Assembly (NCBI GenBank): GCA_045597845.1
Contig: JAZLKZ010000044.1
Coordinates: 1 to 15,008 of the forward strand
Source: Colimorpha sp045597845
GTDB lineage: Bacteria > Bacteroidota > Bacteroidia > Bacteroidales > P3
Direction: 5' to 3'
Length of the DNA stretch: 15,008 nt
Shown here: in pieces, positions 7,071 through 14,803 of the stretch
How positions within the stretch are numbered: the stretch's first letter is position 1
How the letters are laid out: the number at the start of each line of letters is the position of its first letter
Translations under genes and position numbers: made by a program
The notes under the pieces: generated by a model
Seen by the model: the letters and a program-made list of their open reading frames with translations, nothing else
Database searches by the model: none
What the model was told of the DNA's origin: nothing

Positions 7071-9212
7071 ATGAAAAAAATATTTTTTGTTTTGTTTGCC
7101 GCGGGGATGCTGCTTGTGAATGAAACGGTTTTTGCCCAGCAAACCAAGGATGACCCTGTTATCTTTGAAATTAACGGGGAAAAGATATACAAGTCGGAAT
7201 TCATGAAGGAGTTCCTTCAGTCCATAGGCCAGAGCCCTGAAGCAAAGCCAACGGCTTGTACCTACGAAAAGCGCAAGGCTCTTGAGGATTATGTCCAGCT
7301 TTTTGTGAATTTCCGTGTCAAACTGGCTGACGCCTATGCAAAGGGAATGGATACCATGCCTTCTTTGGTCAAAGAGTTGGCTATGTATCGCAAGGAGCTC
7401 GCCGCTCCTTATCTGATCGACTCCGCTACGATGGAGAATATTTTCCAAGAGGCTTACGATCGTAACCACTATGTTGTTCACGCCGCCCATATTCTCATTC
7501 GCATGGGACGCACCCCGAGTCCCGAAGATACCTTGAAAGCTTACAACCAAGCTATGGATGTGTACAAGCGCGTAGTGGCTGGAGAAGATTTCTATAAAGT
7601 GGCTGATGAAATGGTTGTTATGCAACTTACCGATGAACAGAAGGAGAAGCCCCACAAGGTGAATCCTCAAGAAGGTGACTTGGGTTGTTTCACGGTGTTC
7701 GACATGGTCTATCCTTTCGAGAATGCCGCCTACTCATTGGAACCAGGTGAGATTTGCAAGCCTATCCGTACCCGCTATGGTTATCATGTCATCAAACTTT
7801 TCGACAAGGTTGAATATTTCGGCAACACTACATTGCAGCACATCTGGGTTCGTGGCGATCTCGACAAGACTGCCGCAAAGGGCCAAATCGAGCTGGCTTA
7901 CAGACATCTGCAAGAGGGCGAGGAATTTGCCCAAGTGGCGAAGAATTACAGTCACGACCGCTCAACGCCCAACGCCACTATTTCTGATGCTTCCATCCGT
8001 CAGATTCCGTCTGAATATGTCGTTGCGGTCTCCAAATTGAAGGAGGGCGAATTTTCAGAGCCATTCCAATCTGTCTATGGATGGCACATCGTTAAGCTCA
8101 TCAAGAAAGACCGTATCCCCTCTTACGAGGACATGTTGCCGCTTTACAAGCAGAAACTTTCTCGAGACCAGCGCAACAACGAACCGCAGTCGAAGTTTGT
8201 CGAACAGGCCAAGAAGAAATACAACTTTGTGGATTACACGCAGTCCTACGGTACTTGGAAGAACCAGAACGGCACCATGACATTTGTCAAGAGCAAGAAG
8301 GTCAACAAGGCTACCCCCTATGCTTCCAACCTCAAGAATGCCATAATGGCACTTACCGATTCGGTGTTCGTCAACAAGTGGATCTATAACGATTCTCTTA
8401 TCACAGACGAGCGTCCTTTGTTTGAACTCGCAGGAAAGCAATACGATACGCGCGACTTCTGTAAGTATATCGCCATGAACCAGAAGATGCGTTTCCCCTG
8501 CGCATTGTCAAAATATGCCGCCGAACGCTACGAAGATTTTGTCTCCTACGCTATTCTCAACCATGCCGACAAGCAATTGGAGGTGGAAAATCCGGAATTC
8601 AAGGATCTCGTTGAAGAATATCGTCACGGCTTGATGATTTTCTCTTACAATGATGCCATGATTTGGAACAAGTCTGTGGTAGATACAATCGGATTCGCTG
8701 ATTTCTACAATACTACCAGCATGTTCCATTCCTACGACAATCCCGAAGACTCTGTTTATTTCTGGAATCAGCGTGCTCGTGTGAGCGTCATCTCAGTTGC
8801 CGACAGTCTCTGCATCCAACCAGACAAGGCAGTGAAAATTGTCTCTAAGGCGGTCGATAAAGGCATGAGCTGTAATGATATCAGAAGTATGTTGGTCAAA
8901 AAGGCAGGCAAGAAGGTTGATGGCGAAAAACTGATTACGATGCGTTCAGACCTTCTGGAACAGGGCCATCAGACTATGCTCTCCAGCATGGAGTGGAAGC
9001 AAGGTGTATATGTGCATCCCGATGGAAAGAAAGGCTACGAAATCATTGTTGTTGAACGTATCCAGGATCCGGAACTGAAAAGTCCCACCGAAGCAAGAGG
9101 CTACTACATCAACGACTATCAAACAGCTCTTGAAAACGAACTTGTAGAACGGCTTCGCCAGCAATATCATGTCAAGATTTACCAAGATGTAATCGATGAG
9201 ATTGCCTACTAA
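7071..9212 (+). CDS. Periplasmic peptidyl-prolyl isomerase with two parvulin domains
   Basis: A 713-residue secreted protein with a signal peptide (MKKIFFVLFAAGMLLVNETVFAQ). A helical N-terminal region of the SurA/PpiD type follows (about 28-130). Then come two parvulin (PpiC) domains: about 135-245, with HAAHIL and GYHVIKL, and about 253-345, with LQHIWV and GWHIVKL. Both keep the paired histidines of the active fold. The remaining ~365 residues have no family I recognise; they are helical and charged and may hold clients. It probably folds or escorts outer-membrane proteins in the periplasm. ATG 7071 is preferred to an in-frame TTG at 7062, because it places the Lys-rich start directly before the hydrophobic core. 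It follows guaB by 35 bases and precedes the SurA-like gene by 42, so the three are likely co-transcribed. Confidence 0.88.
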   Translation: MKKIFFVLFAAGMLLVNETVFAQQTKDDPVIFEINGEKIYKSEFMKEFLQSIGQSPEAKPTACTYEKRKALEDYVQLFVNFRVKLADAYAKGMDTMPSLVKELAMYRKELAAPYLIDSATMENIFQEAYDRNHYVVHAAHILIRMGRTPSPEDTLKAYNQAMDVYKRVVAGEDFYKVADEMVVMQLTDEQKEKPHKVNPQEGDLGCFTVFDMVYPFENAAYSLEPGEICKPIRTRYGYHVIKLFDKVEYFGNTTLQHIWVRGDLDKTAAKGQIELAYRHLQEGEEFAQVAKNYSHDRSTPNATISDASIRQIPSEYVVAVSKLKEGEFSEPFQSVYGWHIVKLIKKDRIPSYEDMLPLYKQKLSRDQRNNEPQSKFVEQAKKKYNFVDYTQSYGTWKNQNGTMTFVKSKKVNKATPYASNLKNAIMALTDSVFVNKWIYNDSLITDERPLFELAGKQYDTRDFCKYIAMNQKMRFPCALSKYAAERYEDFVSYAILNHADKQLEVENPEFKDLVEEYRHGLMIFSYNDAMIWNKSVVDTIGFADFYNTTSMFHSYDNPEDSVYFWNQRARVSVISVADSLCIQPDKAVKIVSKAVDKGMSCNDIRSMLVKKAGKKVDGEKLITMRSDLLEQGHQTMLSSMEWKQGVYVHPDGKKGYEIIVVERIQDPELKSPTEARGYYINDYQTALENELVERLRQQYHVKIYQDVIDEIAY

Positions 9213-9254
9213 TCATACCCCCATTCAGTTAGAAAAACATTACCTCCGATAACA

Positions 9255-10616
9255 ATGAACACTATCATTAAATATTTTTCAATCCTAAGTCTGTGTGGCA
9301 TCATGTCCATGTCTGTTTCCGCGCAAAACGATGTTGTTATAGATAAAGTGGTTGCGGTTGTCGGACAGAACATTGTCAAGTTGTCTGACGTAGAGCAGAG
9401 TTACAATCAAATCCGTGTCAAGCAAGGCTATGCCAATGCTTTTGAAAATCGTTGCAATATCTTGGAAGGAATGTTGATTACCAAACTGCTGATACACAAA
9501 GGCATGGTCGATAGCATTGAGGTGGGCGACGAAGAAGTGGAGACTGAAGTGCAGAGAAGATTGAAATCTATTGAACGCCAATATGGTACGCATGACGCTG
9601 TTAGGCAGGCTACGGGTTATGAGTTTGACCAGCTTCATGACATTTTATTTGACCTTGTGCACGATGGCTATCTTAGTCAGCGTGTTCAGTATAACCTCAC
9701 GGAGAATGTGAAAATCACCCCTGCCGAAGTGGCGGCGTACTACAACAAGATTCCCGTTGACAGTCTTCCGACCTTGGAGGACGAATATGAACTTTCCGAG
9801 ATTGTGCTCAAGCCGGCAGTTTCCGAGGCTGAACGTGATAAGGTAAAGCTTGAGTTGGCGCGCCTGCGTGAGCGAATCCTTGCCGGTGAGAAATTTGGAA
9901 TGTTGGCCACGCTCTATTCCCAGGATCCTGTATCTGCCAAGCAAGGTGGTGAATTGGGATTTTTTGCACGAGGCGAGATGGTGGCGGAATTTGAGGCTGC
10001 GTCTTTTGCCCTCAAGCCTGGTGAGGTGTCGCCAATCATTGAAACGCAATACGGATTCCATATCATACAACTTATCGAACGTCGTGGCAACACTGTCAAT
10101 GTCCGTCATATACTGATGACGCCTAAAGTCTCTGCCGAGGACATGCTCAAGGCGCGCATCCGTCTCGACAGCATCGCCCAACAGATCCGTCTTGGAAACA
10201 TTACCTTCGAGGACGCCGCCAAGACATACTCCGATGCTTCCAGCAAGACGCTGGGCGGGGTGGTCAGCAATCCCTACACGCTGAGCAACCGTTTTTCGAA
10301 AGAGATGATTACGGAACTCTATCCGGGTGTCGGCATCGCTGGCATGGAGGAAGGTGATATTTCAAACGCCTTGGCCATGAAAGATGAGGAGAACAAAGAC
10401 CTTTTCCGTGTTGTCAAGCTCACCAAGCGTATCCCTGCGCATACGGCTAATCTTGAAATGGATTACGACAAGATTTACAACGCAGCCTTGCAGGAGGCCA
10501 AAAACAACAAGGTGCTCGACTGGGCTTCCAAGATGATAAAGAATACATATATTTATATTGCCGAGGAATACCGTACCTGTCCTTTCCAGCTTCAATGGGT
10601 TCAGAACGTTGAATAG
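9255..10616 (+). CDS. surA: SurA-like periplasmic chaperone/prolyl isomerase
   Basis: 453 residues with a signal peptide ending ...SVSAQ (24). The segment VIDKVVAVVGQNIVKLSDVE (28-47) is the classic SurA N-terminal entry. A helical chaperone domain follows to about 165. Parvulin domain 1 (about 178-275) keeps GFHIIQL but has ELSEIV where the first active-site histidine (xxHIL) belongs. Parvulin domain 2 (about 281-392) has VRHILM but ends DLFRVVKL instead of GxHIIKL. Each domain therefore lacks one of the two conserved histidines, and isomerase activity may be weak, with chaperone action dominating. SurA delivers unfolded barrel proteins to the BAM machinery; this genome section also encodes several barrels. 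It lies 42 bases after the other parvulin gene. The gene symbol is assigned by domain order, not by proven orthology. Confidence 0.85.
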   Translation: MNTIIKYFSILSLCGIMSMSVSAQNDVVIDKVVAVVGQNIVKLSDVEQSYNQIRVKQGYANAFENRCNILEGMLITKLLIHKGMVDSIEVGDEEVETEVQRRLKSIERQYGTHDAVRQATGYEFDQLHDILFDLVHDGYLSQRVQYNLTENVKITPAEVAAYYNKIPVDSLPTLEDEYELSEIVLKPAVSEAERDKVKLELARLRERILAGEKFGMLATLYSQDPVSAKQGGELGFFARGEMVAEFEAASFALKPGEVSPIIETQYGFHIIQLIERRGNTVNVRHILMTPKVSAEDMLKARIRLDSIAQQIRLGNITFEDAAKTYSDASSKTLGGVVSNPYTLSNRFSKEMITELYPGVGIAGMEEGDISNALAMKDEENKDLFRVVKLTKRIPAHTANLEMDYDKIYNAALQEAKNNKVLDWASKMIKNTYIYIAEEYRTCPFQLQWVQNVE

Positions 10617-10664
10617 TGCTGAAAAGTTGAGCTTCTGGAGGGGTGCCGATGAGAGCAAATAGGT

Positions 10665-10699
10665 AATTATCAATTGTAAATTTTCAATTCTCAATTATA
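10665..10699 (+). repeat. Heptamer array, five units, just before the GTG start at 10702
   Basis: Units are AATTATC, AATTGTA, AATTTTC, AATTCTC, AATTATA, followed by two A and then GTG. The array is free of G except once, and forms no hairpin, so the ribosome landing site would be single-stranded. Confidence 0.8.
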
Positions 10700-10701
10700 A
10701 A

Positions 10702-11667
10702 GTGTCCGATACTGAAATTCTCAACCAACTCGTGGCGCGCTACGCTGCGTTGAAATCCGAAATCTCAAAGGTGATAGTCGGACAGGACGATGCCGTTGAT
10801 AGTCTGCTTACTTCCATCTTCTCGGGTGGACACTGTCTTTTGGTGGGTGTACCCGGACTTGCCAAGACGCTCCTGGTCAAGACGCTCTCTCAGGTTCTGG
10901 GTCTCGAGTTCAACCGTATTCAGTTCACGCCCGATTTGATGCCGTCCGACATCACGGGAACGGAAATACTCGATGAAAACCGCAAGTTCCAGTTTCTCAA
11001 AGGGCCTGTTTTCGCCAATATAGTCCTTGCCGATGAAATAAACCGCACGCCTCCCAAGACTCAGGCGGCGCTGCTGGAAGCCATGCAGGAGAAGTATGTT
11101 ACGGTGGCGGGCAAGAGCTATGCGTTGCCGAATCCTTTTTTTGTGTTGGCTACCCAAAACCCTATCGAACAAGAGGGTACCTATCCGCTGCCTGAGGCTC
11201 AGCTGGACCGTTTCATGTTCAATGTCCGCTTGGATTATCCATCCTTCGAGGAGGAAATGAGCATCGTTAAAACCACCACGATAGATACTAATACGCAACT
11301 GGATAAAGTGCTTACTGTTGAGGATATTCTTTCCTGCCAAAGTGTCATCCGTCGGATGCCTGTACCCGACAATGTCTGCGAGTATGCGGTGCGACTTGTC
11401 TCAGCCACTCGTCCCGACAAACAGCACGATCCGGAAAGCGTCTCCTCCCGTTTCATCAGCTGGGGCGCTGGTCCGCGCGCTTCGCAGTACCTTATTATTG
11501 GAGCGCGAACCCATGCAGCGCTCATGGGCAAATACTCTCCCGATATTGAAGATGTGCAGGCTGTGGCAATAGAGGTTCTCCGCCATCGCATTGTGGCCAA
11601 CTACTATGCCGAAGCCGAAGGCATATCCATCGACACCATTATCAAGATGATAATGGAAAAGAAATGA
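10702..11667 (+). CDS. MoxR-family AAA+ ATPase, GTG start
   Basis: A 321-residue cytosolic ATPase. Walker A is GVPGLAKT (49-56), Walker B is VLADEINR (108-115), sensor 1 lies in ATQNP (150-154), and the arginine region is EAQLDRF (165-171). All ATPase residues are present and the length is usual for the family. MoxR proteins act as chaperones for assembly or activation of partner proteins, usually encoded next door with a DUF58 protein and von Willebrand-type (BatA/BatB-like) proteins. None of these partners is visible here: the next gene encodes an unrelated secreted protein. The start is GTG because no in-frame ATG precedes the conserved VIVGQ segment (24-28), and the heptamer array ends two bases upstream. 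It lies 85 bases after the SurA-like gene and may continue the same transcript. Confidence 0.9.
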   Translation: MSDTEILNQLVARYAALKSEISKVIVGQDDAVDSLLTSIFSGGHCLLVGVPGLAKTLLVKTLSQVLGLEFNRIQFTPDLMPSDITGTEILDENRKFQFLKGPVFANIVLADEINRTPPKTQAALLEAMQEKYVTVAGKSYALPNPFFVLATQNPIEQEGTYPLPEAQLDRFMFNVRLDYPSFEEEMSIVKTTTIDTNTQLDKVLTVEDILSCQSVIRRMPVPDNVCEYAVRLVSATRPDKQHDPESVSSRFISWGAGPRASQYLIIGARTHAALMGKYSPDIEDVQAVAIEVLRHRIVANYYAEAEGISIDTIIKMIMEKK

Positions 11668-11696
11668 CCGAAGAATAGTCACAATATAAATAATGA

Positions 11697-11730
11697 TTTG
11701 TAACTCTTTTTTGAATTGGCGATACGTGTG
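11697..11730 (+). promoter_or_regulatory. Weak candidate promoter before the 11771 gene
   Basis: TTTG (11697-11700) is followed after 22 bases by TACGTGTG (11723-11730), one mismatch from TAnnTTTG. The spacing is slightly long, so this is only a candidate. It would start a transcript at the beginning of the heptamer array. Confidence 0.3.
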
Positions 11731-11737
11731 GTAGCAT

Positions 11738-11770
11738 AATTATCAATTATTAATTATCAATTATCAATTA
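11738..11770 (+). repeat. Heptamer array running into the ATG at 11771
   Basis: AATTATC, AATTATT, AATTATC, AATTATC and a partial AATTA that continues into the start codon. It is the cleanest of the three start-codon arrays. Confidence 0.85.
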
Positions 11771-13018
11771 ATGAAGCGTTTCCTACTTGTCATCCTTTTC
11801 GTGATAGCGATTCTTGGCGTACAAGCCCAGTCTGGAATCTACATCCCATCTGCCAAGCCCATCAAGGACATGCAGAAAGCCATGCAAAATCCTGAGCAAT
11901 TCTGTTTGCTCCTCAATTTTAAGGATGCTGATAGTGCCCTTTCTCTTTCGGATCTCGATTTGCTGGATTCTGTCTATGGAATTGCTTTCGATCAGTATAA
12001 TCCCAAGCTTTATACTATGCTCATCGAAGGCTATGCAACCGACGACAGCCTTGCACAACGTCGGGTAGATGCTGTATATCATTATTTTGCACATCGATGC
12101 CACTCCCCGTTTCCGGTGCGTTATGCCGTCAATCCTATCCATTGCTCTTGCCATGGCGACACGATCGAGCGTCTCCGTTTCGAAGTCCCGGTTTCAAAGA
12201 GTGTCCTCAACCAATCCGAACTTCCCGAAGCGCGTCTTTTGTTGAATAAGTCTATCTCATTGCGCAATTCTGTTCTTGTCACCTTCCGCAACAATCCCGA
12301 CGAATGCATTGGATTGGTACGTGGCTGCTACATTCCGCGTCAAGATAGTACTATCCGAGGTTATTATGTCACGATGGATTTGAAACGTGGATCGGTTTAT
12401 GCCGTTGACAATACCAAGGATTCTTGCCCGCCTGCTTTGCATATCGACATTGAAGAGCATCTCGACTATCATCAAGTCGTGGAACGTTATTTTCTCATTC
12501 CTCATCGCAAGCAATTGCTTGTCAATGCTGGATATATTGTACTAAACAGCAACTTCCGCCGTACCGCCGATGAATGTTCGTTGCCGTTGCTCGACTCTAT
12601 CTATGTTCGTGTACCTGTCACGCAGGAACAATGGGATAATAAATTGCGCATCTTTGCAAAGAAATATTCCGAAAAAGGCGTTGAGTACAAGAGCCTTACC
12701 ACAAAGAAAATCAAGGTGAAAGGAACTGATAACCTTTATGCTCAGGTTGCCATCAATCCTGCCCAGTTCGATACGCTGTTTCTGGGAAAAAGAATCCAAC
12801 CCGACGAAATCGACGATTATTTCTATGAGGTTGAGAGCAGTCGCGAAGTGGGTTCCTTTAAGTTCGGAAAAGACTACTACAAGGCTTATGCCGTTGACAA
12901 GCGCGGCGACTATAAACTGAAAAAGTCTTTGCAGGTGCTGTTCCGTATCATTGAAGAGGAAGAAGAGGAAGAACCCCAGTTGGAACTCCCTAAATCCGAC
13001 GAGGATATTCCGGAGTAA
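11771..13018 (+). CDS. Secreted protein of unknown function with an OmpA-like stretch and acidic tail
   Basis: 415 residues with a signal peptide (MKRFLLVILFVIAILGVQAQ). Residues about 75-110 (YNPKLYTMLIEGYATDD, then SLAQRRVDAVYHYFAHRC) resemble the core of OmpA-type peptidoglycan-binding domains (IxGHTD...LSxxRAxxVxxYL). The usual His-Thr-Asp is replaced by Gly-Tyr-Ala-Thr-Asp, and the neighbouring conserved segments are not evident, so the similarity may be distant. Cysteines at 110, 125 and 127 could pair in the periplasm. The middle (about 130-300) looks β-rich. The C-terminus has a run of seven glutamates in an eight-residue stretch (near 395-402) and stays acidic to the end. I do not recognise the full-length family. 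It lies between the MoxR gene and panB, both separated from it by heptamer arrays, and the stop codon overlaps the first base of a GTGA-type array. Confidence 0.75.
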   Translation: MKRFLLVILFVIAILGVQAQSGIYIPSAKPIKDMQKAMQNPEQFCLLLNFKDADSALSLSDLDLLDSVYGIAFDQYNPKLYTMLIEGYATDDSLAQRRVDAVYHYFAHRCHSPFPVRYAVNPIHCSCHGDTIERLRFEVPVSKSVLNQSELPEARLLLNKSISLRNSVLVTFRNNPDECIGLVRGCYIPRQDSTIRGYYVTMDLKRGSVYAVDNTKDSCPPALHIDIEEHLDYHQVVERYFLIPHRKQLLVNAGYIVLNSNFRRTADECSLPLLDSIYVRVPVTQEQWDNKLRIFAKKYSEKGVEYKSLTTKKIKVKGTDNLYAQVAINPAQFDTLFLGKRIQPDEIDDYFYEVESSREVGSFKFGKDYYKAYAVDKRGDYKLKKSLQVLFRIIEEEEEEEPQLELPKSDEDIPE

Positions 13019-13038
13019 GTGATTGGTGAATAGTGACC
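13018..13038 (+). repeat. Heptamer array, three units, overlapping the stop codon
   Basis: AGTGATT, GGTGAAT, AGTGACC. The first A is the last base of the TAA stop (13016-13018). Same GTGA family and same gene-strand orientation as at 1298-1325. Confidence 0.75.
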
Positions 13039-13053
13039 AGGCATTACATTCTT

Positions 13054-13088
13054 AATTTTCAATTTTCAATTATTATTTTTCAATTCTA
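13054..13088 (+). repeat. Heptamer array, five units, abutting the panB ATG
   Basis: AATTTTC, AATTTTC, AATTATT, ATTTTTC, AATTCTA, then ATG at 13089. Together with 13018-13038 this gap carries both array families, one at each gene end. Confidence 0.8.
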
Positions 13089-13907
13089 ATGGCATACCTC
13101 CAAACCGACGTTACCAAAGTAACTACGCGTGTACTACAAAATATGAAGCTCAATGGCGAAAAAATCGCCATGCTTACCGCCTATGATTTTTCTATGGCAA
13201 AACTGCTCGACAGCACCAAGATTGATGTCATTCTTGTGGGTGACTCTGCCGCCAACGTCATGGAGGGCTACGATACTACGTTGCCCATCACGCTCGATGA
13301 GATGATTGTCTATGCTTCGTCAGTCAAGCGTGCCATCAAGCGCGCCCTTGTGGTTGTTGACATGCCCTTTGGCACCTATCAAGGAAACTCCAAGCAGGCT
13401 TTGGCTTCCGCCATCCGCATCATGAAGGAGACCGGTGCCGATGCCGTCAAACTTGAGGGTGGGGAAGAGGTCCTCGAGTCTATCTGTCGTATCCTTACCG
13501 CTGGCATTCCTGTTATGGGACATCTCGGACTTACACCTCAGAGCATCAATAAGTTTGGCACTTATGCCGTCCGCGCCACCGAAGATGAAGAGGCCCAGCG
13601 CCTTATCAAGGATGCCCATGTGCTTGAGCAGGCTGGATGTTTTGCCATGGTGCTTGAAAAAATTCCCGCCAAGCTTGCCGAACGGGTCACCAAAGAGGTC
13701 AAAATTCCCACCATCGGTATTGGTGCAGGCAACGCCACCGACGGACAGGTGCTCGTGCTTCAGGACATGCTCGGTATCACCCAGCAGTTCAAACCCCGTT
13801 ACCTCCGCACCTACGGCACTTTCGGCGAGGATATCTCCAACGCCGTAAAGCAGTACATCGTCGACGTCAAGTCCGTGAATTTCCCCAACGAGAAAGAGCA
13901 GTATTGA
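13089..13907 (+). CDS. panB: 3-methyl-2-oxobutanoate hydroxymethyltransferase
   Basis: Transfers a hydroxymethyl group from 5,10-methylenetetrahydrofolate to ketoisovalerate to make ketopantoate, the first step of pantothenate and CoA synthesis, in the cytosol. At 272 residues it has the usual length. Expected motifs are in order: MLTAYDFSMAK (28-38), VGDS with metal ligand Asp52 (50-53), DMPFGTYQ with Asp91 (91-98), VKLEGG with Glu123 (120-125), GHLGLTPQ (144-151), and VLEKIP with the catalytic Glu190 (188-193). No defect is visible. The neighbouring genes are not part of pantothenate synthesis; panC and panD are not in the window. It is the last gene of the rightward block and is followed within 27 bases by a strong terminator. 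The heptamer array ends directly at its ATG. Confidence 0.97.
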   Translation: MAYLQTDVTKVTTRVLQNMKLNGEKIAMLTAYDFSMAKLLDSTKIDVILVGDSAANVMEGYDTTLPITLDEMIVYASSVKRAIKRALVVVDMPFGTYQGNSKQALASAIRIMKETGADAVKLEGGEEVLESICRILTAGIPVMGHLGLTPQSINKFGTYAVRATEDEEAQRLIKDAHVLEQAGCFAMVLEKIPAKLAERVTKEVKIPTIGIGAGNATDGQVLVLQDMLGITQQFKPRYLRTYGTFGEDISNAVKQYIVDVKSVNFPNEKEQY

Positions 13908-13933
13908 TGTGTTTTTACATTCCAAAACATACA

Positions 13934-13959
13934 AAAAGGCAGCCATCTGGCTGCCTTTT
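13934..13959. terminator. Bidirectional intrinsic terminator between convergent genes
   Basis: AAAAGGCAGCC (13934-13944) and GGCTGCCTTTT (13949-13959) form a perfect 11-bp stem with loop ATCT. The T-run on one side and the A-run on the other allow it to stop both panB and the minus-strand gene ending at 13986. Confidence 0.9.
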
Positions 13960-13985
13960 GGGTATCTATGCAATAGTATTGAGAA

Positions 13986-14600
13986 CTATTTGATTGCCTT
14001 GTTTAGCTCTGCTTCGCTGATACCTGCGGCTTTTGCGAGATGTTGCAGGTTCTGATACTCGTCTTCCTCAATTACGCCATCGGCTTGTGCCAGTTGCAGA
14101 TATTGATGGAAGGCTTGTTTGGGATCGGCAGTGGCTCCCTCGTTGCTGAGCGAACCAAGAATCCCCATGGCGTTGCTGATTTTGCTGTCGGCGATGCCGC
14201 TGGTGAGTTTGGAGAGCATGTTCTTGTCCAATCCGCCTGCCTTAAGCGAGGAGAGAATGCCGGAAATATCCTTCACGTTGCCACCCTTGATTTGGCCTTG
14301 CAACTTTTTGAAAGTGTCGGTAATCGAACCCATATTGATGCCTTCGAGCTTGCCTCCTCCCAGTTTGGTAAGTGAACTGATGTCGAAGTTGCCGAGAATG
14401 TCGGTAACCTTGGACCCGGCAAGTCCTTTCAGTTTGCCAAAGAAATCGTTGTCGTTGTCGGCAACTTTGGCTGCGGGGGCGGTTTTGACAACTTTGCGTA
14501 CTTTTACGCCTTGTTCGTTGATGTAAACAGTTCCTGCGGGGACTTTGCTTTTCGCCACCTTGGTTCCGTCAAGCAGGGTTACGATTGCGTCTGTATCCAT
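13986..14600 (-). CDS. Glycine-rich protein with TerB-like C-terminus
   Basis: A 204-residue protein with no signal peptide, so cytosolic by sequence. Residues 1-40 look like a small β-rich unit (VTLLDGTKVAKSKVPAGTVY). Residues 55-155 are Gly-, Ser-, Leu- and Lys-rich and repetitive, with short blocks such as SSLTKLGGGKLEG (75-87) and SSLKAGGLDKNMLSKL (117-132); they probably form short helices broken by glycines. The last 45 residues (QYLQLAQADGVIEEDEYQNL, then QHLAKAAGISEAEL) match the helical pattern 'A.ADG.I...E...L..LA...G' of TerB-like domains, known from tellurite-resistance and related proteins. I do not recognise the full architecture, and no ter genes are nearby. It has its own -7 box at 14685-14692 and converges on panB across a shared terminator. 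Confidence 0.7.
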   Translation of the reverse strand: MDTDAIVTLLDGTKVAKSKVPAGTVYINEQGVKVRKVVKTAPAAKVADNDNDFFGKLKGLAGSKVTDILGNFDISSLTKLGGGKLEGINMGSITDTFKKLQGQIKGGNVKDISGILSSLKAGGLDKNMLSKLTSGIADSKISNAMGILGSLSNEGATADPKQAFHQYLQLAQADGVIEEDEYQNLQHLAKAAGISEAELNKAIK

Positions 14601-14684
14601 GATAGTAGAGGTCTGTGATTATTGATATTTTGAAAATAAGCGATAATTCTTAATGCTCAATGCATTGTCATTAAATATTCGATG

Positions 14685-14692
14685 CAAAGATA
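14685..14692 (-). promoter_or_regulatory. -7 box for the 13986-14600 gene
   Basis: On the minus strand this is TATCTTTG, a full match to TAnnTTTG, about 85 bases before the ATG at 14600. No -33 TTTG is visible at the normal distance, so the promoter may be weak or activator-dependent. Confidence 0.6.
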
Positions 14693-14803
14693 CGAAAAAA
14701 TATTAATAATGAGGTGCTTTTATACAATTTTCTGGAAGTTGAGGCTGGGCTTTGAGAATCCACTCCCACAAAAAGATATGATTTTTATTGTTTTTAGTAC
14801 TTG

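Noticed and set aside
7062..7071. TTG at 7062 as the start of the first parvulin gene
   Set aside because: ATG 7071 in the same frame gives a better signal peptide, and TTG starts are rare in this group.
1298..13088. The heptamer arrays as CRISPR repeats
   Set aside because: Units are 7 bases, contiguous and without spacers, and no cas genes are present.
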